Of a stretch of 64,000 nt of DNA, positions 54,770 through 64,000 are shown piece after piece (within the stretch, counting starts at the first letter, position 1; every line of letters starts with the position of its first letter). The DNA lies in NCBI RefSeq assembly GCF_963082655.1, contig NC_081556.1, positions 5,067,765 through 5,131,764 of the forward strand, given 5' to 3'. The position numbers and the translations under genes are program-made. This DNA is from Stomoxys calcitrans. Lineage: Eukaryota > Arthropoda > Insecta > Diptera > Muscidae. A model generated the notes under the pieces. The model made no database searches, was not told the DNA's origin, and saw nothing but the letters and a program-made list of their open reading frames with translations.

Positions 54770-55680
54770 TATATTCTTTTTATTATATATTTTTTTTTGT
54801 AATTATATTTTTTTATAATATTTTAATTTTGTATTTTTTTATATATTTTTTATATTTTCTTTATATGTTTTTTATAGTTTTTTATTATATGTTTTTTATA
54901 TGTTTTCATTATTTATTTTTATTATATATATTTTTTATTATATATATATTTATTATATGTATATATTTTTTATTATTTATTTTATTATTAATATATATTA
55001 CTATTATATATTTTATTATTATATATAATTTTATTATTTATTTTTTTATTATATATTTTTTATTATATATTTTTTTATTATATATTTTTTATTATATATT
55101 TTTTATTATATATTTTTTATTATATATTTTTTATTATATATTTTTTATTATATATTTTTTATTATATATTTTTTATTATACATTTTTTATTATATATTTT
55201 TTATTATATATTTTTTATTATATATTTTTTATTATATATTTTTTGTTATATATTTTTTATTATATATTTTTCATTATATATATTTTATTATACATTTTTT
55301 ATTATATATTTTTTATTATATATTTTTTATTATACATTTTTTGTTAGATATTTTTTATTATATATTTTTTATTATATATTTTTTATTATATATTTTTATT
55401 ATATATTTTTTATTATATATTTTTTATTATATATTTTTTATTATATATTTTTTATTATATATTTTTTATTATATATTTTTTCTTATATATTTTTTATTAT
55501 ATATTTTTTATTATATATTTTTTATTATATATTTTTTATTATATATTTTTTATTATATATTTTTTAATATATATTTTTTAATATATATTTTTTTATTATA
55601 TATTTTTTATTATATATTTTTTATTATATATTTTTTATTATATATTTTTTTTATATGTTTTTTTATGACATTTTTTTTTT
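54770..55680. repeat. 14-bp AT minisatellite, about 0.9 kb
   Basis: TTTTTTATTATATA-type 14-base units repeat, nearly perfect between 55060 and 55660 and looser to the left. The long Tyr/Ile/Phe ORFs at 54829-55817 arise because three 14-base units make 42 bases, an open 14-residue cycle, and are not genes. Confidence 0.95.
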
Positions 55681-55779
55681 ATTTCTGCTTGTATTTTTTT
55701 AATAGCATACTTATGTTTAAACTATTTAGATTCTTTTTAATATTATTAAATTTAATTAAAAAACCAAAAAAAGAAGCTT

Positions 55780-55851
55780 CTCCCCGACGGGGAATTGAAC
55801 CCCGGTCTCCCGCGTGACAGGCGGGGATACTAACCACTATACTATCGAGGA
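55780..55851 (-). tRNA. tRNA-Asp-GTC: tRNA-Asp (GTC), antisense in EcR intron
   Basis: A 72-base intronless tRNA. The acceptor stem TCCTCGA pairs with TCGGGGA (one T-G pair), with discriminator G. The anticodon loop CTGTCAC gives GTC. A box (AGTATAGTGGTTAGT) and B box (GGTTCAATTCC) are intact. The coding strand continues into a T7 run just downstream (plus A runs 55758-55772). It is the only tRNA of this window on the EcR side of the first coding exons and is oriented against EcR. Confidence 0.97.
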
Positions 55852-57890
55852 TGTTAAATGCGTTGTGTTACAATCGATACTTGAACAGTAAACACAGCAG
55901 CAAAGTCTATTCATATCTCATATACAGTGTTATGCTCCGCTAAACACATTACAAAAGCTTTTCATGGTATTCTACTGTATGCAATAGATGGCGCCCTTTT
56001 GCGAATAAAAGCTTATTTTAAAAAGCTTTTACCAAAGTTTATTGTTGAATCAGAAAACTTCTGGCAGAGCTAAGCACCATCTAGAGAAAAATGTTTTAGT
56101 ATAGTTAAGCAGTTAATACAAAAAATTCTTATTGCAGAGGATTTTGTGGTAGTTGCTTTTATTTTTGGGAGGTTTGAAGAGTGAACGTGTATATCTCTAA
56201 CCCCCAAAAACAATTTTAGCCATATGCAAACAAAGAAAAGGCACAACAACACCCACAGGATAAAGACCTTTTTTAGAGCAAAATTTCGTTGGTATGAAAA
56301 TAACGGCTTCAAGGACGTTGTGGAACAAAGAAAGTCTGGCTCCCACAAAATGAATACACCAGGAGGTAACTCCTGCCACTTGTGTGAAAGTGGATTTCAG
56401 TAAGTGAGTAAGTGTGTGTGTGTGTGTGGGTATACCCGATATGCTAGAACTTCAAAGGCTGGCTGTGTGTTATCTGTATATGGTAGATGCTGACATACAC
56501 ACAAATGCTAAGCATGTATACCCACATACAAACATATATTTGTATGTGAAAAATTTGAAGGTCACCAGACAGACGTCTATGTCATCACGTTTGTGTTGTC
56601 TTCATGAAAAGGAATCCTCAAAAAAAAATTAACCCAGACAACAACAATGTGCTTGAACTTCGTCAAAGTAGGTTTGTGGGTTGGGGTCTGTTTGATAGCG
56701 TCTGTGAGTGTGGCTGTTAAGGACTGGCACAAACTGTAAACTGCTGCCTGGCCCAAACCATTGCAATGAGGGTTTCTTTTTCGCAGGTCGACGCCGGGAA
56801 TTTGAAGCCATTTGTTTTCTTTGGGCTTCTTTATATATACCCTCGAACCCAACTCGAATCTGTGTTAGATGTGCGGCTGCCGCCGTCTTTGGCTCATGGG
56901 GGCATACATTGTTGTTAGCAGCAATCGCCCACATTTTGCAACGCGGGTTTGGTGCTTGTTTTTGCAACTTTCGAGGTTATTTTCGTCAGAATTGAGGCAG
57001 TCAGCCAGACTACCAGCTGAATGTCATTCAGTCAGTCAGTCAGACTTTGGTTCAGTCAGTGAAATGCTGTGGAAAGTATACCAAAAACAGAATGTATGTC
57101 TGTTGGTTTGTATATATAAAACAGAGATCTCCTGACTGCCTGCCTGCTGCCTTCTTGCCTGGCTGGCTCTGGCTGCTTTATTGGTATTTGACAAATTAAT
57201 AGGTTTTGGGTGTGCTTGTGCCTGTGCTCTCAGAACACGCGCAGGATATCATCCATACATAATATATATATAATACCACATTATATATGTACACACATAT
57301 ATATTTGTTTATATATATACCCCAATACATATTTACGTCTGGAAATGGACAGCTTACATTGTTATAGATTGTTGCCTGTTTTTAGGTTTATGTCTTCTTA
57401 AGTTTACCGATGGTTTAATGGGAAAATTTTCCCTTTTAAAGCCTTGCAGAAACTTTTCATGTAGTCCAAGGCTTTGCGCAGAAAATAATGCAATCTAGCG
57501 TTAGAGTAGGTGGAGGGGATTTTTGTTTTTTATGAAAGGTCACCGTTTGCTAGGAAAAAGATATTAAGTTTATAATTTAAAAAAGATGCTGCTTTCAAAC
57601 TTTGACTTTAGTGGCACAAAAAAGTTTGTGCGGCTATAAAATGTGCTGCTTACATTGTAAGGCCTTTGACATTTTTTGTGTTTGGGCAACATTTTTTTAT
57701 TTTGCCAGCTCTGAGGTTTCTTAGGGAGGACCATCTATCACCCATGGCAGTATGTAAAGAAATTTGAGTAGCAAAATGAAGGAAGTTTTTTCCTTAGAGT
57801 TGTTTGGTGGTAAACCCTATGATTGGGAAAAACTTAATAAAAAGCAATAAAATGTTGACAAACTTTTCTTGAGAGTGAAATATTTTTTGG
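55852..57890 (+). other. EcR intron, no feature recognised
   Basis: Mostly unique sequence of more balanced composition. It has a GT microsatellite at about 56412-56428, ATATAT/ACATAT simple sequence at 57260-57320 and CAGTCAGTCAGTCAG at 57028-57045. ORFs at 56414-57135 have no recognisable domain. Confidence 0.45.
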
Positions 57891-57894
57891 AAAA

Positions 57895-58336
57895 ACTTTC
57901 TATAGACAAAATTTCCTATTAAAATGAAATTTTTACAAAATTTCCTATAGAAATAAAATTTTGACAAAATTTCCTATAGAAATGAAATTTTGACAAAATT
58001 TCCTAAAGAAATGAAATTTTGACAAAATTTCCTATTGAAATGAAATTTTGACAAAATTTCCCATAGAAATGAAATTTTGACAAAATTTTCTAAAGAAACG
58101 AAATTTTGACAAAATTTCCTAAAGAAATGAAATTTTGAAAATTTTCCTATAGAAATGGAATTTTGACAAAATTTCCTATAGAAATGGAATTTTGACAAAA
58201 TTTCCTATAGAAATGAAATTTTGACAAAATTTCCCATAGAAATGAAATTTTGACAAAATTTCCTATAGAAATGAATTTTTGGCAAAATTTCCAATAGAAA
58301 TGAAATTTTGACAAAATTTTGACAAAATTTTCCCAT
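57895..58336. repeat. 29-bp satellite array, about 15 units
   Basis: The unit contains GACAAAATTTCCTATAGAAA then TGAAATTTT; the phase point GACA recurs at 57963, 57992 and so on, exactly 29 bases apart. Units differ by single bases (CCTATAG, CCTAAAG, CCCATAG). Because 29 is not a multiple of 3, ORFs through it rotate frame every unit (for example NFVKISFLWEILSKFHF on the minus strand). Decayed relatives lie at 16.7, 18.0, 25.1 and 37.9-38.6 kb. Confidence 0.95.
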
Positions 58337-58830
58337 ATTGGGGCCAGACTTTTGGAATGCAACCAACGACGAGATTTTGAAAATAGACATGCCTAAAGAC
58401 ACCTACCTCTTGGGCTACGTAGACGTTATCGCATCAATGGTAAAGGCGAGAAACACAGAAAACACCCAACGCAAAATACGCCAAACTATGATCTGCGCGA
58501 AGAGCTGGCTGGACTCACATGAATTACAACTGGCCATGCATAAAAAAAGCTGCTGCTACTGACAAGGCGATCCTTAGCTCTGGTATAGATAGATAGAGAT
58601 ACAAATAGACGACATTATCATCCCCACAACGACGTCTGCCAAATACCTAGGGATAAGATTGGATTCCAAATTAACGTACTCAGGCTAATCGCCAATATAG
58701 GTGAACCTCTTGCAGCAAGAGGAAGATAGATAATGGGGGCCACTGACAGTATCTTGCTGTATGGCTCTGAAATATGGGCGCAAACCCTAGAGCCGCAGAC
58801 GAGATCTAGGAGAATACTATGGGTGCCCAA
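58337..58830 (+). pseudogene. R1/LOA-like reverse transcriptase fragment
   Basis: The plus-strand reading gives NATNDEILKIDMPKDTYLLG, YVDVIASMVKARNTENTQRK, WLDSHELQLAMHKK, then after frame changes TSAKYLGIRLDSKLTY and ILLYGSEIWAQTLEP. This matches the block order ...LLVGYADDVAA...W...HGLSLAxxKTE...KYLGVTLDSKL...LLYGAEVWA of R1/LOA-clade RTs. The catalytic YADD is YVDV here and several stops are present, so it is inactive. It abuts the 29-bp array directly. Confidence 0.85.
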
Positions 58831-58877
58831 AATTAGCAGCGCTACGTGTCACATCAGCTTATCGCACGGTATCAAGC

Positions 58878-59160
58878 CGGCACGGGATAGCTGTGAGCAC
58901 CACACAAGCCCGAACATTGAGTTCCGATCTGTGTGGTGTTCATTGCTGTCACAAGAAGCTTAGCTGCGAGCTACCGGGCGCGTCCACAGGTTGCGGATAG
59001 TGGAATGCTCCATCCGGAGTAGCTGTAACTGCAGTTGCGGACAATCGGCGGTATCGAGCGGAGAGTTTCAGTGAGAGGTTGGTTGGCACCGGCTCTTGCA
59101 CAAATACTGAGGGTCTACGATGCTCGAGTTATTGGTGCCTTTTAATAAACAATGGCCACC
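58878..59160 (+). repeat. Dispersed repeat C, longest copy
   Basis: GGGATAGCTGTGAGCACCAC, TTGAGTTCCGATCTGTGTGG, GCGAGCTACCGGGCGCGTCC, AGTTGCGGACAATCGGCGGT, AATAAACAATGGCCACC. It follows the R1/LOA-like RT fragment at a short distance and could be part of that element's 3' region. Confidence 0.7.
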
Positions 59161-59530
59161 CAGTTCCCGCGGCGATCGGTTCTTTGGACCGCTTGCTCAC
59201 CTACAGGAGCTTGAAGAGGATCGCCACCTCCACATGAAAATTTGGTTACAACAAGGACATCAAGCCATCCTTGTTTTCGCAGGCCTAATTCCCATTTTTC
59301 TCCTCGCGGAGAGCGACACAAAATCTGTATAGCCAAACACGAGGGTGTGTATAAAACTAACCTCGCACGAGGTATAGAAGAAGAACAAAGGGTGTGGAGC
59401 GAGACACGGAGTAGGTGGACACAGCGACTTATGCCTAATATACAGACGTGAGGAGACAGGAGGCACGGGAACGTGAGCTTCTGGCCAACCCAGGTGTTAT
59501 CCGGCCTTGGGTATTTCAGAAATCGCCAAC
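59161..59530. other. Unclassified GC-richer segment
   Basis: Balanced composition between repeat C and a SINE. It yields overlapping ORFs on both strands without a recognised domain, and is probably the rest of a decayed retroelement. Confidence 0.35.
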
Positions 59531-59537
59531 ATCGATG

Positions 59538-59710
59538 CCATCGTAGCAGAGACGTAAGCATGTCCGCCTATGGCGCTGAAAGCCGGTGTTCGAATCCTGG
59601 CGAGACCATCAGAAAAAATTTTCAGCGGTGGTTTTCCCCTCCTAATGCTGCCAACATTTGTTAGGTACTATGTCATGCTAAAATTTCTCCCCAAAGCGGT
59701 GTCGCATTGC
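59538..59710 (+). mobile_element. tRNA-derived SINE S1, best-preserved head
   Basis: The A-box region GTAGCAGAGACGTAAGCATG is followed by GTCCGCCTATGGCGCTGAAA, an intact B box GTGTTCGAATCC, and the body CAGCGGTGGTTTTCCCCTCC and AATTTCTCCCCAAAGCGGTG. A tRNA ancestor is inferred from the boxes and their spacing. Confidence 0.8.
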
Positions 59711-59711
59711 G

Positions 59712-59985
59712 GCCCCTGGAAGCCACAAACCGTCCAAATCGGTCTATAACCTGATATAGCTCCCATATAATCGGATCTCCCGATTTTGCCCTGTAGGGGC
59801 TAACTACAGGGCGCAATTCTTATCCGAACGGACTGAAATATTACTCAATGACTTCTACAATGTTCAGCATTTAATTAATTCATGAACCGAATGGGACTAT
59901 AACTTGTTCTCGACAAATGCAAAGAACTCGACAAATGCTATCCATGATGGAGGCCAGGTCCGAACTTAGCACGCTCTTACTTGTT
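59712..59985 (+). repeat. Dispersed repeat family A, 3' part
   Basis: TCGGTCTATAACCTGATATA, GCTCCCATATAATCGGATCT, then GACAAATGCTATCCATGATG and the end CCGAACTTAGCACGCTCTTA. The SINE is joined directly to it. Confidence 0.8.
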
Positions 59986-59989
59986 TAAA

Positions 59990-60825
59990 TTTATTTCCTT
60001 TTTGGGGAATTTTGGAGATTTGTACAAAAATTTTGGGAATTCGGCAAATGTCTATAACCGAAATTCTTGTAAGTTGGAAAATTCCCTTTTTCGAATTTTC
60101 CCCATTTAGGTAATTTTGGGGATTTTATCCAAAAATTTGGCAATTCGGCAAATGTGTAACCAATTTCATAAATATTCAGAATTCCCATTTACTTAAAGAT
60201 ATATCCCTATTTGGGGTTTTTGTTGGCATTTATCATCAACATTTTGGGAATTTGGCAAACGTCTGAGAATTATCGAAAATACTAAAAATCCAATTATGTC
60301 AAGAATATATTTCCCAATTTTTAATTTTTTTTTATTGGCTAATCTTTGGAAATTTCGCCAGTAAGGGAATTTTGGAGATTTTTGCATAAAGTTTGGGAAT
60401 TTGGCAATTTTGGCTATAATGAAAATTCAAATAAGTTGGAAAATTCTTTTTTTTCAATTTTTACCCTTTAAGGTAATTTTGGGGATTTTATTAAAAAATT
60501 TGGGAATTCGGCAAATGTGCAGAAATCCCACTTATTCAATTATATTTTCCCATTTGGGGTATTTGTTGGCATTTTCGTAAACATTTTGAATTTTGGTAAA
60601 CGTCTGAGAATTATCGAAAATTCCTTAAAATGCACTTTTATCAAAAATATATTTCCCCATTCTTATTTTTTTTTTTTAATTTTGGCTAAATGTTTGAAAT
60701 TCGGGAATTCCAAGTTTTCCCAATTTTTTAAATTTATTTCCCCAGTTATGGAATTTTGGAGATTTTTGCAAAAAAATTTGGGAATTCGGCAAATGTCTAT
60801 AATGAAAATTCTAATAAGTTGGCTC
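59990..60825 (+). repeat. Degenerate repeat family H (GGGAATTCGGCAAATGT)
   Basis: Repeated phrases AATTTTGGAGATTTTTGCA, TTTGGGAATTCGGCAAATGT and CCATTTAGGTAATTTTGGGG at irregular 90-120 base spacing. The reverse orientation of the same phrases fills 62825-64000. Confidence 0.7.
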
Positions 60826-61262
60826 CAGAAGTCAAGTCCCCAGATCGGTTTATGTGACAGCTATATCAGGTTAAACCATACTTGATACAGTTATTGGATA
60901 TCATGACAAAACACATCGAGCAAAATTTCATTCCAATCGGATAAGAATTGTGCCCTCTAGAGGCTTAAGAAGTCAAGACCCAAGATCGATTTATATGGCA
61001 GCTATATCAAAACGTGGACCGATATGGCCCCTTTACAATCCCAATCGACCTACACTAATACGAAGTATTTGTTCAAAATTTCAAGCGAAGGAGCGACTGG
61101 CAGACGGACGGGCGGACAGACGGACGGACAGACAGACGGGATGTCACGACGATCAAGAACATATAGACTTTATGATGGGGTCTCAGACGAATATTCCGAG
61201 TAGTTACAAACAGAATGACGAAATTAGTATACCCCCATCCTATGGTGGAGGGTATAAAAATC
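60826..61262 (-). repeat. Dispersed repeat family A, - copy
   Basis: Reverse orientation: GCCCTCTAGAGGCTTAAGAA, ATATGGCAGCTATATCAAAA, GACGGACGGACAGACAGACG, then the start signature TATACCCCCATCCTATGGTG followed by GAGGGTATAAAAA. Confidence 0.85.
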
Positions 61263-61264
61263 AC

Positions 61265-62815
61265 ACTTTTTAAAAAATATTTCCCCATTAACGGAATTTA
61301 AGGAGTTTTAATTTTGGAAACTCGACTTTTGCAGTATTTTATCAGATTTTTCCTTTCAAGAGTTGTAAAATTGTTTCCAGAATATTTCGATTTTATACGA
61401 CACACAAAATTCACCCCGTTTCGATTGAATACCAATTTTAACTTGTTTTTGAGTCTTTGGTGCTGATGAAACCCAAAAACTCCTTACTTTGTAAAACTGC
61501 ATGAATTGCTATTTGATGGCTGCCATGCTCACATCATCGCATGAATTCCACTTTAAGGCTCGCCTACAAAAAGGATAGATGTTAACACCTTAACAATGCC
61601 ATCAATCTTAATTGCTTTCGTTTCGCTTTTGCTCCAAAAAGTTTTTTGCCTAATTGGTGTTCATGTTATGTACCAAAAAAAAAACGCCTCTTTACGACGA
61701 CAATGTTGCACTTGCAATTGCCAATTATGGCTACTAAGGTCAGTGGGTACTTGAAAGAAATTTACAGACAGGGTTTCGAGCAGAAGATGACCCAGCGTAG
61801 AGATGTGCCAAATTAGATAATATTTGAGTGCTGTTTTTTGTCTTGGTAGCTTTGGCAAAGCAATTCTAATAATGATTATCAACAGGAAATGGATCATTTC
61901 TCAGGGCAGGCTAGCTCTATGGTCGCTCTCTGACAGACATTTCAAAGAAGACGAATGACAGGCGTACAAATAGCTGGACAGACAGAGACGACAAAGTTGA
62001 AGTATTAAAAAAAAAGTATACAATATGCTTGTTTATGTGAAAAAGAGAGTTTGCGTGTGTGTGTGTGTGTGTGAAGTGCATGTAATTTCAAGGACAACAA
62101 ATTTATTTGTGGCCATCCTTTTTTTTTGCAGTTTGTTTGTAGGGAACCAGTTTTGGTTGACCGACAAAAAAAACTCCTCTACTCGACACAAGACACCTCT
62201 TGGGAAATAACAACAAAAAAAAAAAAAAAATAAGAACAAATTTTTTAGAATAATGGCATTTGGCCTACATATGATTCCAGGTAAATTTATATGAGCTTTT
62301 TTGTTTTTGCAAAAAAAAAGGTTCACACATACCAAGGCACACAAATTGTGTTCTCGTGGCTGGACAAAATGTGGCTTTGTTTGCTCATATATTGCACACA
62401 ATTAGGCAGTGGCCGTAGTCAAAGATGGAGTTAGATTTAGAGTCGTCGATGGTTTAATGTTTTTTTTTCTGTGCAGGGTTTAACCCTTAATAAATTATGT
62501 CTCTCGCAAGCAGCTGTTGTCCAATGCACGTCGCACCGGAGGCAGAGTCACATAAACCTTTCATTCGATTGAAGGAAGATGTTTTTTTTTTTGCCATGGC
62601 AAATTTGTTTCTTATGGCCTCGAACAACAACAGAAGTGGCATGCAACATAATTATACACATAACCATAGCCTTGAATATGGCAGCGAGAGTGTGTGTGAC
62701 AGTGGCTTTGCGGCAGGGTTGCCATTTGTCAAGTTAATTTTGTAAAAAAAAAAAATTTATGCGTATGTTCTATTTAGACTCAGCAGAAACGTTTATCGAT
62801 AATTGGGGTATCTGA
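61265..62815 (+). other. EcR intron, no gene recognised
   Basis: Mostly unique. It has a GT microsatellite at about 62055-62073 and A runs at 62214-62231. Short ORFs are unsupported. Confidence 0.45.
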
Positions 62816-62824
62816 GCGCGAAAA

Positions 62825-64000
62825 TGTATTTTTAGCATTTTAGATATTCCTCGGTTTTTTTTGCCATATTCCCAATATTTTATCAAAAATCCCCAAAATT
62901 TTCAAGATGGGGGAATATACAAAATATTTTGGAAATTGGAATTTGAGATATACCGAAAATAAATAATAAAAACTTTGTTACGTAGAAAAAAAATTAAATT
63001 TAAAATTCCAAAAAATTTAAAAAAAATCCCAAAATTCCCTTTAATTGGAAAAAATATTATAAAAACATTGTATTTTTAGTATTTTTGATTATTCTGGCTC
63101 GTTTGGCGCATTCCCAAAATTGTGAAAAAAATCCCCAAAATTCCCTATCATAGTATTTTCGATATTTTTTAGATAGAATTCCCCAAATTTTGACAAATAT
63201 CGCCGAAATTCGCTTAATGAGGAAATATTGTTGCAAAAGTGGGATTGTAGGTTTCTTTAAGGTATATGAATATGGCAACACAATATGCTACGTAGAAAAA
63301 ACTTTCAATGAGGAATTCTCAAAGTTTTTACAAAAATATCAAAATTCCCTTTGGGTGGAAAATATTATAAAAATATGATATTTCGAGTATTTTTATATTT
63401 GTGGCATGTTTGCCGAATTTCTAAAACTGTGAGAAAAATCCCCAAGATATCCTAAGATGGGGAAATATCGAAAATATGTTGGAAAGTGGTATTTTTCGGT
63501 ATCATCGATTTATCTCAGACGTTTGCCGCATTCCCAAAATTGTGGCAAAAATCCCCAAAATTCCCTATAATGGGGAAATTTGTTTCAAAAGTGGAATTTT
63601 TAGGAATTTCCAAATTTTCAGACAGAATTTCCAAAAATTTGGCAAAAAAAACCCCGAAATTTGCTAAATGAGGAAATATTTTTGTAAAAGTGGGATTGTA
63701 GGTCCCCAAACAGAATCTAGCAAACTTTTAATAAAATATCGGAAATACTATAGAAGTTTTCGCTGCCTAGAAAAATACTTAAAAACAAGAATTCCTAAAC
63801 TTTTATAAAAATCTCAAAATTCTCAAAAGAAGTGGTATTTTTATATTTCTGGCATTTTTGCCGAATTCCAAAAACTGTGAGAAAAATCCCCAAAATCTCC
63901 TAAGATGGGAAAATTTCGAAAATATGTTGGAAATTTGGTATTTGGTATTTTTCGGCATTTTCGCTATATCTCAGACGTTTGTCAGACGTTTCAAAGTGCC
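62825..64000 (-). repeat. Degenerate repeat family H, reverse orientation
   Basis: CCCCAAAATTCCCTATAATG, CGCATTCCCAAAATTGTGGC and GGTATTTTTCGGTATC phrases recur every 100-250 bases to the window edge. Same family as 59990-60825. Confidence 0.7.

Noticed and set aside
54829..55817. Two long open frames of 172 and 158 codons (Tyr/Ile/Phe-rich)
   Set aside because: They are created by the 14-bp AT minisatellite; the composition is a pure repeat translation and one runs into the tRNA-Asp gene.
57974..58402. Minus-strand ORFs with NFVKISFLWEILSKFH repeats
   Set aside because: They arise from the 29-bp satellite, which shifts frame by one base per unit.
1..64000. LTR retrotransposons or endogenous virus copies
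   Set aside because: No pair of long terminal repeats, gag zinc knuckle, protease, integrase or envelope-like reading was noticed; all RT fragments have non-LTR block order.

Overview
This is AT-rich, intron- and repeat-dominated insect nuclear DNA. The one protein gene I recognise is the 5' part of the ecdysone receptor, isoform A (EcR-A), on the + strand: a large first coding exon at 52116-52981 and a second at 53067-53236, followed by an intron that runs off the right edge. The receptor domains are not in the window. The repeat types (a degenerate 29-bp A/T-rich motif, tRNA-derived SINEs, and a dispersed repeat with a TATACCC...GGGTATA terminal signature) fit a calyptrate, probably muscid, fly (Musca/Stomoxys/Haematobia type). 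The species cannot be fixed from this window.

A large tRNA cluster lies upstream of, and partly inside, EcR. It holds three tRNA-Arg(ACG) genes on + (30930-35771), fourteen intact tRNA-Asn(GTT) genes on - (35877-51256), one truncated tRNA-Asn relic (50840-50884), and a tRNA-Asp(GTC) on - inside the EcR intron (55780-55851). Eight of the Asn genes sit in a tandem array of about 165-bp units (47869-50104), split by a 1.09-kb insertion at 48742-49828. From memory, Drosophila melanogaster has both EcR and a classic tRNA-Asn/Arg/Lys/Ile cluster in polytene region 42A, so the arrangement looks like old conserved synteny with lineage-specific amplification of tRNA-Asn.

Region by region: 1-30 kb has no convincing host gene. 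It carries fossils of non-LTR retrotransposons (RNase H at 3.6-4.1 kb, Jockey/CR1-like RT at 9.8-11.5 kb, RTE-like RT at 21.7-22.1 kb, R1/I-like C-terminus at 24.7-25.1 kb, RTE-like C-terminus at 28.3-28.7 kb), a Tc1/mariner fossil at 2.3-2.7 kb, two kinds of tRNA-derived SINE, a TIR-bearing MITE and several dispersed repeats. 30-51.3 kb is the tRNA cluster, with another mariner fossil (37.2-37.8 kb), a 1.8-kb A-rich tract (42.4-44.2 kb) and a retroelement interrupted by a MITE (45.6-46.1 kb). 51.3-53.2 kb is the EcR-A 5' region and coding exons. 53.2-64 kb is EcR intron with a dispersed repeat, a 14-bp minisatellite, tRNA-Asp, a 29-bp satellite, an R1/LOA-like RT fossil and two degenerate repeat fields.

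No prokaryotic features, CRISPR array, rRNA gene or LTR-retrotransposon was seen. Boundaries of repeats and fossils are by-eye estimates. tRNA and exon boundaries are base-level readings.
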